From NCBI RefSeq assembly GCF_034432235.1, contig NZ_DAOUCJ010000063.1:1-47810 (forward strand): 47,810 bases of DNA, written 5' to 3'. This DNA is from Thermoflexus sp. GTDB taxonomy: Bacteria > Chloroflexota > Anaerolineae > Thermoflexales > Thermoflexaceae. The notes under the pieces are model-generated. The model saw only the letters and a list, made by a program, of their open reading frames with translations, searched no databases and was not told the DNA's origin. Positions within the stretch are counted from its first letter, which is position 1; each line of letters opens with the position of its first letter. The position numbers and the translations under genes are program-made. This document shows, one piece after another, positions 17,177 through 25,640 of this stretch.

Positions 17177-18658
17177 ATGTGGAAAGCTTACTACACTCCA
17201 GTGTCCCTGGAGGAGGTTCTGAGCCTGCTGGCGGAATATGGCCACCGGGCGCGGATCATCGCCGGGGGCACCGATTTGCTCCTGGAGCTGGAAAGGGGTC
17301 AGCGCCCCGGCGTGGAGATCCTGATCGACATTACCCGGATCCCCAACCTGGATGCCATCACCATCGGCCCGGATGGGCGCCTGCATCTGGGGCCTCTGGT
17401 CACGCATAATCAGGTGGTGGCCTCCCTTCTCTGTCGTGAGCGGGCCTTCCCGCTGGCCCGGGCCTGCTGGGAAGTGGGATCTCCCCAGATCCGGAATCGG
17501 GGCACGGTGGCCGGCAACCTGATCACCGCCTCGCCGGCGAATGACACCATCGTGCCCCTGTGGGCGATGGATGCTACCGTGACCCTCCAAAGCGCGCGGG
17601 GCCGGCGCACCCTCTCCTTCGAGGAGTTTTACCAGGGGGTCCGCCGGACCGCCATGGCCCCCGATGAGATGCTGGTGGATATCGCGTTGGAGCCCCTGAA
17701 GCCGAACGAGCGAGGAACTTTCCTCAAGCTCGGATTGCGCCGGTTTCAGGCGATTTCCGTGGTCAGCGTCGCCGCTGTCGTCGCTCTGGAGGGTGACCGG
17801 GTAGCCCGGGCCCGGATCGCCCTGGGGGCGGTGGCGCCGACCATTGTCCGGGCCCGGGAGGCGGAGGCGTTCCTGCAGGGGCAACGCTTGACCGAGGACG
17901 TGATCGAACGGGCAGGGGAACTGGCCCAGGCCGCAGCCCGTCCCATCGATGATATCCGCGGGCCGGCCTGGTATCGCGCGGAGATGGTCCGGGTGCTCAC
18001 CATGCGCGCCCTGCGCCAGCTGCGGGAAGGAACCGAGCGGATGGGCTTTCCGGAGCGCCCGGTGCTGCTCTGGAGGCGCCCCGACGGGCAGCCCCGCCCC
18101 TGGCTCTCCATCCCCCCCGAGCTCATCACCTGGAACGGTCGGGTTCGTCATCTGGCGGAGGGCCCTGAGCCGATCGTTACCACGGTCAACGGGCGTCGCT
18201 ATGTGGTGCATGGCGCCAGCGACAAGACCCTCCTGCGCATGCTGCGGGAGGATCTGCGGCTGGTGGGCACGAAGGAGGGATGCGCCGAGGGAGAATGCGG
18301 CGCGTGCACCGTGATCCTGGACGGCATGGCGGTCATGTCCTGCTTGGTCCCGGCGCCCCGGGCCCACGGGGCGGAGATCGTGACCGTGGAAGGCGTGGCG
18401 GCCGGGGAGAGCCTTCACCCGCTGCAGGCCGCTTTCATCCGCCAGGGAGCCGTCCAGTGCGGATACTGCACGCCAGGCTTTATCATGTCCGGCGTCGTGT
18501 TGCTGGACGAAGTACCCCAACCCACGCCGGAGGAGATCCGTCAGGCTTTTGCGGGGAATCTCTGCCGGTGCACCGGCTATTACAGCATCATCCGCGCGGT
18601 GGAAGAAGCCGCCGGCGGGAGGGGCTCAACGTTCCGGAAGGAGCCGGAGACCCGCTGA
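17177..18658 (+). CDS. Molybdenum hydroxylase FAD subunit fused to 2Fe-2S subunit
   Basis: 493 residues. Residues 1-~280 are the FAD subunit (CoxM/XdhB type): IIAGGTDLLLELE and RNRGTVAGNLITASPAND are the two flavin loops, followed by the flavoprotein C-terminal domain. After a linker, residues ~330-480 are the iron-sulfur subunit (CoxS type): plant-type cluster Cys at 369, 374, 377 and 389 (CAEGECGAC...C), then the four-helix cluster with CGYC (428, 431) and CRC (463, 465). These carry electrons from the molybdopterin site to flavin. The usual single-chain order is FeS then FAD, so FAD-then-FeS is uncommon. Start MWKAYYTP is preceded by AAGGGGG. The Mo subunit follows after 75 bases. Substrate could be a purine, an aldehyde or another heterocycle. 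Confidence 0.88.
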   Translation: MWKAYYTPVSLEEVLSLLAEYGHRARIIAGGTDLLLELERGQRPGVEILIDITRIPNLDAITIGPDGRLHLGPLVTHNQVVASLLCRERAFPLARACWEVGSPQIRNRGTVAGNLITASPANDTIVPLWAMDATVTLQSARGRRTLSFEEFYQGVRRTAMAPDEMLVDIALEPLKPNERGTFLKLGLRRFQAISVVSVAAVVALEGDRVARARIALGAVAPTIVRAREAEAFLQGQRLTEDVIERAGELAQAAARPIDDIRGPAWYRAEMVRVLTMRALRQLREGTERMGFPERPVLLWRRPDGQPRPWLSIPPELITWNGRVRHLAEGPEPIVTTVNGRRYVVHGASDKTLLRMLREDLRLVGTKEGCAEGECGACTVILDGMAVMSCLVPAPRAHGAEIVTVEGVAAGESLHPLQAAFIRQGAVQCGYCTPGFIMSGVVLLDEVPQPTPEEIRQAFAGNLCRCTGYYSIIRAVEEAAGGRGSTFRKEPETR

Positions 18659-18733
18659 GCGCTTTCCATGCTTTACCATGACTACGCGCCTCCCGGCGCG
18701 ATCGGATGAGCTCTTCAGCGGAGGAATCCAGCT

Positions 18734-20974
18734 ATGGCCATCGGGATCTCCATCCCGCGGATAGACGCCGAAGGAAAGGTTACGGGTCGGACTCCCTATC
18801 CGGGAGATCTGGATCTGCCCGGACAGCTATTCCTGAAGGTGAAATGGGCGGGTCGGGCCCCGGCCCGGATCCGGCGGATCGATACGCGCCGGGCGGAGGC
18901 ATTGCCGGGCGTGGCGGCGGTGTTCACCGCGAAGGATGTGCCGGTGAACGAATACGGCCTGATTTACTTTGATCAACCGGTGATCTGTGGCCCGGGGAGC
19001 AAGCCGGGCGCGGATGTGGTTCGCTACGAGGGGGATGTGGTCGCCCTGGTGGCGGCGGAGAGCGAGAAGATCGCGGCCCGGGCGGTCGATCTCATCGAGG
19101 TGGAATACGAGGATCTCCCCGGCGTCTATGATCCCGAGGAGGCCCTGCGCCCGGGCGCCCCCCAGGTTCACCCGGATTATCCGGGGAACTTGCTGTGCCA
19201 TTATCGGATCCGCCAGGGGGATGTGGAGGCGGCCTTCCGGGAGGCGGCGGTGATCGTGGAGGGAACTTACCGGACGCCGTTCCAGGAACATGCCTACCTC
19301 CAGCCGGAGGCAGGGATTGCCTATATCGATGAGGAGGGACGCATCACGGTGGTGACCGCTGGGCAGTGGGCCCACGAGGATCGCCATCAGATCGCCCATG
19401 CCCTGGGGCTCCCCGAGGATCGGATCCGGGTGATCTATGCAGCGATCGGCGGAGCCTTCGGCGGCCGGGAGGATATGTCGGTGCAGATCCTCCTGGCCCT
19501 GGCAGCGTGGAAGCTGGGCCGCCCGGTGAAGATTCTCTGGAGCCGCGAGGAATCCATCATCGGCCATCACAAGCGCCACCCGGTGGTGGCCCGGGTGCGC
19601 TGGGCGGCGGATCGGGAGGGGCGATTGCTGGCGGTGGAGGCCGATGTGATCGCCGACGTCGGCGCCTACGCGTATACCTCCACCAAGGTCCTGGGCAACA
19701 TCACCATGTCGATCTGCGGCCCCTATGAGGTCCCCAACGTTCGGGCCGATATCCGGGGGGCGCTCACGAACAATCCTCCGACCGGGGCGATGCGAGGCTT
19801 CGGAGCGCCTCAAGCCCTCTTCATCGCGGAGACCCAGATGAACAAACTCGCCCAGGCCCTGGGGATGGATCCGGTCGAGATCCGCCTGAAAAACGCATGG
19901 CGCGAGGGCTCCCGCATGCCCACCGGCGGGATGGTCCCGGAGGGGGTGAGCCTTCCCGAAGTCATCCAAGCATGCGCTCGAGCGGCCGGCTGGCGCCAGA
20001 CAGCGGGCGGCTGGATCCGGCCAGAGGCGCCCTCCTCGACGGATCCGACGAAACGATACGGCTGGGGGTTCGCCTGCGGTTTCAAGAACATCGCCTACAG
20101 CTTCGGCTTCCCGGAGCATTGCTGGGCCCGCGTGGAGCTGCACGGCGACGCCCATATCGAGAAGGCCATCGTCTTCCACGCCGGCGCCGACGTGGGACAG
20201 GGAGCCCATACGGTGATGATCCAGATGGCGGCCGAGGCCCTCGGGGTGCCGCCGGAGCGGATTGAGCTCCGCGCCTCGGATACCGCGTTCACGGAGAGCT
20301 CGGGAAGCTCCTCCGCCTCCCGCATGACCTTTATGGCGGGCCACGCCATCCGGGGCGCAGCGGAACGGGCCCTGGCCGCATGGCGCAACGAAGAGCGCCC
20401 GGCCGTCGGTGAATTCACCTACCGGCCGGTGCGCACCTTCCCCTTTGATCCAGAGACCGGCTTCTCCGAACGCCCCAACGTGACCTACGGCTACGTCGCC
20501 GAGGCGGTCCTCGTCGAGGTCGACATGGAGACCGGTCATGTGCGCCCGGTGAAGGTGATCTGCGCGGATGATGTGGGGCGGGCGGTGAACCCGATCAACG
20601 TCAGGGGTCAGATCGAGGGCGGGGTCGTGCAGGCCGTCGGCTACGCCATCACGGAGAACTTCATCGTGCAGCAGGGTCGTATCCTCACCCGCCACCTCAG
20701 CACCTATCTGATCCCCGGGATCTACGATATTCCCGAGGAGATCGAAAGCCTGATCCTGGAGCATCCGGACCCATTGGGCCCATGGGGGGTCAGGGGGATG
20801 GCCGAGATGCCCTTCCTCCCGCTGGCCCCTGCCCTCATCGCCGCCGTTCACGATGCCACGGGCGTCTGGTTCGAGGCGTTCCCGTTGACACCGGATCGGG
20901 TCTATGCGGGGTTGTATCCTGATCGGGTGAAAGGAACAGCCATCCGCAAAGAGGGGCCCGAACAGGCCCCCTGA
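18734..20974 (+). CDS. Molybdenum hydroxylase, molybdopterin-binding subunit (xanthine/aldehyde dehydrogenase family)
   Basis: 746 residues, the usual length. Residues ~15-125 are the a/b hammerhead domain (KVTGRTPYPGDL). The Mo-binding part has GGAFGGRED (239-247), RGFGAPQA (354-361), a Gln-containing loop GADVGQGAHTVM, and RGMAEMP near the end, whose Glu691 aligns with the catalytic glutamate of KGVGE. The second loop is RGFG rather than AYRCSFR, so it is not a form I CO dehydrogenase. GGAGG lies nine bases before the ATG. Neither XdhC nor another cofactor-insertion gene is nearby. It forms a complex with the fused FAD/FeS protein upstream. Confidence 0.87.
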   Translation: MAIGISIPRIDAEGKVTGRTPYPGDLDLPGQLFLKVKWAGRAPARIRRIDTRRAEALPGVAAVFTAKDVPVNEYGLIYFDQPVICGPGSKPGADVVRYEGDVVALVAAESEKIAARAVDLIEVEYEDLPGVYDPEEALRPGAPQVHPDYPGNLLCHYRIRQGDVEAAFREAAVIVEGTYRTPFQEHAYLQPEAGIAYIDEEGRITVVTAGQWAHEDRHQIAHALGLPEDRIRVIYAAIGGAFGGREDMSVQILLALAAWKLGRPVKILWSREESIIGHHKRHPVVARVRWAADREGRLLAVEADVIADVGAYAYTSTKVLGNITMSICGPYEVPNVRADIRGALTNNPPTGAMRGFGAPQALFIAETQMNKLAQALGMDPVEIRLKNAWREGSRMPTGGMVPEGVSLPEVIQACARAAGWRQTAGGWIRPEAPSSTDPTKRYGWGFACGFKNIAYSFGFPEHCWARVELHGDAHIEKAIVFHAGADVGQGAHTVMIQMAAEALGVPPERIELRASDTAFTESSGSSSASRMTFMAGHAIRGAAERALAAWRNEERPAVGEFTYRPVRTFPFDPETGFSERPNVTYGYVAEAVLVEVDMETGHVRPVKVICADDVGRAVNPINVRGQIEGGVVQAVGYAITENFIVQQGRILTRHLSTYLIPGIYDIPEEIESLILEHPDPLGPWGVRGMAEMPFLPLAPALIAAVHDATGVWFEAFPLTPDRVYAGLYPDRVKGTAIRKEGPEQAP
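20953..20970 (+). terminator. Hairpin at the end of the Mo subunit gene
   Basis: GGGGCC (20953-20958) and GGCCCC (20965-20970) form a stem overlapping the last codons and ending just before the stop. No U-tract follows. The gap 20975-21194 before priA holds no gene. Confidence 0.35.
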
Positions 20975-21194
20975 ACGGAAGCCATGCGGCTGGCCCCTTC
21001 ATGGGGGAAGAAATCTTCCCGCCTTCCCGGGTGGAGCCCGGCGGCGGCCCGGCCCGGAAAGAGATCCCAGGCTCTTCCATGGTCTCTGGAAGGCCCGTGA
21101 TTTCTCTCACTGATGTCATCCAGAGGGAAGAAGAGAGAAGGGGGAGATCCGCTTCTTCCTTCCTCTGGAGAGGATTTTCAGCGAGCAGATCCCG

Positions 21195-23765
21195 ATGGCT
21201 CTGGAGATCGCTGTCCTGGCCGCCAGCGCGGCCTATGCCGGTGGCGTTTTCCCTTACGAAGAACCCGAGGGCCCGGATGGTCATCTCCGGCCCGGGCACC
21301 TCGTGCTGGTGCCGTTCGGGCGAAGCGGGCGGCCCGAGCCGGGGATTGTGCTGCGCCGGATCCCCGGCAAGAGCTTCACCCGTCCCCAGAAGGGCGACCG
21401 GGTGGAGAACGGCCGCGCCCGGAAAGCGGTGCTGCGCTGTCTGGAAGAGGACCCTATTCTGGACCCCCCGCGCCTGGAATGGGCCGCCTGGCTGAGCCGG
21501 ACGTATCTGGCCCCGATCAATGAGTGCCTCCGCCTGATGATCCCCTCCGGCCTGATCCCCCGTCGAGAGCCGGTCTATGAGCGGATCTCCGGCCCCACGG
21601 GCGGGGAGCTGGAACAGGCGGTGGCGGTCTCGTTCGCGGAACATGTTCTGCTCACCGCGCTGACGGAGGGGCCGCTGACCCATAGCGAGGCGCACGCCGT
21701 CCTGCGGGATTTCCCCCTGGCGGAACGGCGACGCGCGCTCCAGCGCTTGCTCCAGCGGGGATGGATCCGGCGGGGCTGGCGAATCGGCGAACGCCGTCCT
21801 CCGATGCTCCGCTGGGTTCGCTTGAAGACCATGCCGGATCCGACCTTCCGCCTGGGACGCCATCGGGCGGTGGTCGAACGGCGGCGACGGCTGCTGGAAC
21901 GCCTCGAGGAGACCGCGCGGCCGCTGCCCGCCGACTGGCTGCAGGCGGAGACCGGCTGCCGCGCGTATGATCTGCAACAGCTGGCCCGCTGGGGCTTCCT
22001 GGAGCTCTTCGAACAGCCAGCGTGGGAAACCTTCGATCCTTACCCGGTGCCGGAGGAGCCGCCGAATCTGACCCCCGACCAGGCGCTGGCATGGCGATCG
22101 ATCGCCCGAGCCCTGGAGGCCGGTCGGTTCCATGCCTTCCTGCTCCATGGGATCACCGGCAGCGGGAAAACCGAGCTCTACCTGCGGGCTGTGGCGGAGA
22201 CCTTGCGTCGGGGGAAGGGGGCGATCGTCCTGGTGCCGGAACTGGCCTTGACCCCCCAGACGGCGCGCCGCTTTGAAGCGCGCTTCCCGGGCCAGGTCGT
22301 CCTCTGGACCGGCGGGCTGTCTCCGGCTCAGGAACGGGCTTTGTGGGAGCGGGTGCGTCGTCGCCAGGCCCGGGTGATCGTGGGCACTCGCTCCGCCCTT
22401 TTCGTTCCCATCCCCGATCTGGGGTTGATCGTCATCGATGAGGCCCATGATCCGAGCTACAAGCAGGACATCGAGCCCCAGATCCCCTATCTTCTGCCCG
22501 CCTACCATGCGGTGGACGCCGCGCTGGCCCTGGCCCGCCTGGTGGAGGCGGTGGTCATCCTGGGCACCGCAACGCCCGGGGTAGAGCTGCGCCATCTGGC
22601 AGAGCGGGGCATGCTCGAGGAATTGAGCCTCCCCCGTCGCCTGCGCGGATATCGCCAGCGGCTGATGGAGCAGGCCCGGCAATTCGGGGCCTCCCTCGAT
22701 CGGTTCGTGGAGGTGGAGACCGAAGCCCTGGAAAGCGGCCTGCCCCCGGTTGAGGTGGTGGATATGCGGCAGGAGCTGAAAGCCGGGAACACCGGGATCT
22801 TCAGCCGGGCGCTGGAGAAAGCCCTCGATCAGGTGCTCCGCCGCGGACAGCAGGCGATCCTGTTCCTGAACCGGCGGGGGGCCGCGCCCTTTCTGTTCTG
22901 CCGGGATTGCGGGCATCTGATCCGATGCGCCCGCTGTGATCTTCCCCTCGCGGAGCACCATCACCCCACCCGCTGGGTCTGTCATCACTGCGGCGCCGTG
23001 GAGAAACCAGCCGCTCGCTGCCCTCGATGCGGGTCCCGCCGGCTGAAGGGCATGGGCATCGGCACGCAGGCCGTGGAGGAGGCCGTCCGGAAGCGCTGGC
23101 CCGAAGCCCGGGTGCTGCGCTGGGATCTGGACGCCGCCCCGACCCGCGCCGCCCATGCGCTCATCTGGCAGCGTTTCGCCGACGGGGAGGCCGATGTCCT
23201 GATCGGAACCCAGGTGCTGACCAAGGGGCTGGATCTGCCGCTGGTGACCCTGGTCGGGGTGATCCTGGCCGACGTGGGGTTAGGGCTGCCGGATTTCCGG
23301 GCCGCCGAGCGGACCTTCCAGTCGCTGATCCAGGTGGCCGGCCGGGCCGGGCGGGGGCTCTTCGGCGGACGGGTGATCCTCCAGACCTACCGGCCGGATC
23401 ATCCGGCGATTGCCGCAGCGGCGCGTTATGATTTAGAATGGTTCTATCGGAAAGAGCTGGCCTTCCGGAAGGCCCACGGATACCCTCCCTTCCAACGCCT
23501 GGTCCGCCTGCTTTACTGGCATGCGGATCCGGAGCGGGCCCGGGAGGCGGCGGAGCGGATGGGGGAGGCCCTGCGCCATCACCTGGAACGGAAAGGGGCC
23601 CCCCCCACCGCGATGATCGGCCCGGCCCCCTGCTACTTCAGCCGCCTGCGGGGGCTTTACCGGTGGCAGATCCTCCTCCGGGGTCCTGACCCGGTGGCCT
23701 GGCTTCGGGATTTCCCGCTGCCGCCGGACTGGCGGGTGGACGTGGATCCCCTGGATGTCCTGTGA
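21195..23765 (+). CDS. priA: Primosomal replication-restart helicase PriA
   Basis: 856 residues. PriA binds abandoned forks and D-loops and reloads the replisome. An N-terminal 3'BD-like DNA-binding region precedes the helicase: Walker A GITGSGKTELY (~residue 318), DEAH (~413), TATPG (motif III) and motifs V-VI (DVLIGTQVLTKG, QVAGRAGR). Four Cys pairs (CRDCG, CARC, CHHCG, CPRCG) at ~568-613 form the two zinc sites that the family uses for primosome assembly. The ribosome binding site is weak (GAGCAGAT). The stop precedes the rimO start by 31 bases. Confidence 0.93.
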   Translation: MALEIAVLAASAAYAGGVFPYEEPEGPDGHLRPGHLVLVPFGRSGRPEPGIVLRRIPGKSFTRPQKGDRVENGRARKAVLRCLEEDPILDPPRLEWAAWLSRTYLAPINECLRLMIPSGLIPRREPVYERISGPTGGELEQAVAVSFAEHVLLTALTEGPLTHSEAHAVLRDFPLAERRRALQRLLQRGWIRRGWRIGERRPPMLRWVRLKTMPDPTFRLGRHRAVVERRRRLLERLEETARPLPADWLQAETGCRAYDLQQLARWGFLELFEQPAWETFDPYPVPEEPPNLTPDQALAWRSIARALEAGRFHAFLLHGITGSGKTELYLRAVAETLRRGKGAIVLVPELALTPQTARRFEARFPGQVVLWTGGLSPAQERALWERVRRRQARVIVGTRSALFVPIPDLGLIVIDEAHDPSYKQDIEPQIPYLLPAYHAVDAALALARLVEAVVILGTATPGVELRHLAERGMLEELSLPRRLRGYRQRLMEQARQFGASLDRFVEVETEALESGLPPVEVVDMRQELKAGNTGIFSRALEKALDQVLRRGQQAILFLNRRGAAPFLFCRDCGHLIRCARCDLPLAEHHHPTRWVCHHCGAVEKPAARCPRCGSRRLKGMGIGTQAVEEAVRKRWPEARVLRWDLDAAPTRAAHALIWQRFADGEADVLIGTQVLTKGLDLPLVTLVGVILADVGLGLPDFRAAERTFQSLIQVAGRAGRGLFGGRVILQTYRPDHPAIAAAARYDLEWFYRKELAFRKAHGYPPFQRLVRLLYWHADPERAREAAERMGEALRHHLERKGAPPTAMIGPAPCYFSRLRGLYRWQILLRGPDPVAWLRDFPLPPDWRVDVDPLDVL

Positions 23766-23796
23766 TCGGAACTCTCGGAAATCCGGAGCGTGGACG

Positions 23797-25218
23797 ATGC
23801 CCGGGGCCTTCGCATCCCGCAAACGCTACCATCTGATCACGCTGGGCTGCGCGAAGAACGTGGTGGACTCCGCCAGCATGGCCCAGTTGCTGGAGGACGC
23901 CGGATATGAGTCCGTGGATCGCCCGGCCCGAGCGGACGTGCTCATTGTGAACACCTGCGGCTTCATCGAAGCGGCCCGGCAGGAATCCCTCCAGGTATTG
24001 CGGGAGCTGGCGGCCCGGAAGAAGAAAGGGCAGCTGCTCATCGCCGCCGGATGCCTCGCCCAGCGGTGGGGAGCCCGCCTGGTGGAGGAGGTGCCCGGGA
24101 TCGACGGGGTCATCGGCACCCGGCGCTGGATGGATATCCTGGAGTTCATCGAGCGGCTGCGGGGGCGCATGATCCCCGAGCCCCTCTTCCATATCCCGGA
24201 GGGTGGGCCGATCCAGCGAGAGGAGCGCGGCGTGTTGCGCGCTGCGGTCCAGGGGGCCAGCGCTTATCTGAAGATCGCCGACGGCTGCCGTCGCCCATGC
24301 GCCTTCTGCGCCATCCCCCTCATCAAAGGCCCCGCTGTCAGCCGTCCGCCGGAGGTCATCTGGGCGGAGGCCCGTCGCCTGGTGGATCAGGGGGTGCGGG
24401 AGCTCATCCTCATCGCCCAGGACACCACGGATTATGGCCACGATCTGGGGATGCGGGATGGGCTGCCCACCCTGATCGAGGGCCTGGCCCAGCGGGTTCC
24501 CGAAGTGAAATGGATCCGCCTCATGTATGCCTACCCGGGCGCCGTCTCCGATCGCCTGATCGAAGTGATGGCCCGCTATCCCCAGGTGGCCCATTATCTG
24601 GATCTGCCGCTGCAGCACGGCCATCCCGCAGTCCTGCGCCGGATGCGCCGTCCGGCGAACATCGAGTGGGTCTATCGCACCATCGAGAAGCTCCGGAAGG
24701 CCATGCCCGATATCGCGATCCGCACGACCTTCATCGTGGGCTATCCCGGGGAGACCGAGGAGGAATTCGAGGCGCTGATCCGGTTCATTCAGGACCTGGA
24801 GTTCGATCGCGTCGGGTGTTTTACGTATTCTTACGAGCCGGAGACGCCCTCGGCCCGGCAACCCGGCCATCTCCCGGAGGAAGTCAAACAGGAACGCTAT
24901 GAACGGCTGATGGCGGCTCAGCAGCCGATCTCCCTCCGCAAGAACCAGGCGCTGGTCGGGAAAACCCTGGAGGTGCTGATCGAGGGGACGGGAGACGGCC
25001 TGAGCGTGGGGCGGACGTATCGGGATGCCCCGGAAATCGATGGCCTGGTGCTGGTGGAAGGGGAATGGCCCGTGGGCCAGTTCCTCCCGGTGCGGATTAC
25101 CGGGGCGATGACCTATGACCTCATCGGCGTGGTGGAAACTACCTCTCCTCGGGATCGGGGAACTCCCGCTCGAATTCCTCTCACCCCTTCCCCCCTCTCA
25201 CGACATCCATCCCCATGA
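23797..25218 (+). CDS. rimO: Ribosomal protein S12 methylthiotransferase RimO
   Basis: 473 residues. It is a radical-SAM enzyme that adds a methylthio group to a conserved Asp of ribosomal protein S12. Order: UPF0004 domain with LGCAKNVVDS, NTCGF and AAGCLAQR (Cys of the second 4Fe-4S cluster); radical-SAM core with CRRPCAFC (C-x3-C-x2-C); C-terminal TRAM domain (VLIEGTGDGLSVGRTYRDAPEIDG). YRDAPEIDG and the LGCAKN signature distinguish RimO from MiaB. I start at MPGAFASRK (GGAG 8 bases upstream); an in-frame ATG at 23755 overlaps priA. The last ~25 residues are low-complexity. Confidence 0.92.
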   Translation: MPGAFASRKRYHLITLGCAKNVVDSASMAQLLEDAGYESVDRPARADVLIVNTCGFIEAARQESLQVLRELAARKKKGQLLIAAGCLAQRWGARLVEEVPGIDGVIGTRRWMDILEFIERLRGRMIPEPLFHIPEGGPIQREERGVLRAAVQGASAYLKIADGCRRPCAFCAIPLIKGPAVSRPPEVIWAEARRLVDQGVRELILIAQDTTDYGHDLGMRDGLPTLIEGLAQRVPEVKWIRLMYAYPGAVSDRLIEVMARYPQVAHYLDLPLQHGHPAVLRRMRRPANIEWVYRTIEKLRKAMPDIAIRTTFIVGYPGETEEEFEALIRFIQDLEFDRVGCFTYSYEPETPSARQPGHLPEEVKQERYERLMAAQQPISLRKNQALVGKTLEVLIEGTGDGLSVGRTYRDAPEIDGLVLVEGEWPVGQFLPVRITGAMTYDLIGVVETTSPRDRGTPARIPLTPSPLSRHPSP

Positions 25219-25229
25219 AACCCTTACGA

Positions 25230-25255
25230 GGGGCCGGGGCGATCGCCCCGGCCCC
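25230..25255 (+). terminator. Terminator-like hairpin after rimO
   Basis: GGGGCCGGGGC, loop GATC, GCCCCGGCCCC: a perfect 11-bp stem starting 12 bases after the rimO stop. It is followed only by CTTTC, so termination may need Rho or rely on stem stability. It marks the left edge of the atypical region. Confidence 0.55.
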
Positions 25256-25415
25256 CAGGCTTTCAAGCTGACTCCTGTGGCCAGTCGATCCAACCGTCCT
25301 GAATCACTACGAGAGGCCGCCCCTCCCGACGCAGCCCTTCCGCCCGCTCCACATCCCCCGGTCTACCCCCCACAAGACCTCCAGGGCCAGTGGAGCAAGC
25401 CCTCGGGCCGCCGCT

Positions 25416-25640
25416 TCAGATTACCCCATCCACCCGCCGTGCCTCCTCGTATTCCTCCGGCGTGATCCACCCGGCGTCCAGCGCGCTCCCCAGCACCTGC
25501 ACCTGGCGGAAATCCCAACGGCCGAAGTAGGCCGCCGCCCGCTTCCGATATGCGCGGTGAAAGGGGTTGCCTCACCCAGAATACCCTCCACCCCCTCGTC
25601 TACCGGCACGTCGAGAGGGATGTCCAGGACAGCGTCAGCG
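25416..25640 (-). pseudogene. Relict of an unidentified gene, frameshifted
   Basis: On the minus strand one frame reads STQPYADAVLDIPLDVPVDE and on to GVEGILG. A different frame then continues GNPFHRAYRKRAAAYFGRWD and FRQVQVLGSALDAGWITPEE up to EYEEARRVDGVI and a stop at 25416-25418. Both parts look protein-like, and the join falls near GGGTGAGGCAACC (about 25569), consistent with one small indel. There is no start codon with a binding site, and the 5' part overlaps the end of the next gene. I do not recognise the family. The remaining sequence (25256-25415) shows nothing. Confidence 0.4.

Noticed and set aside
18827..23156. Long antisense frames opposite the Mo subunit and priA (674 and 773 codons)
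   Set aside because: The opposite strand carries clear conserved enzymes; these frames have no domains and arise from codon bias.
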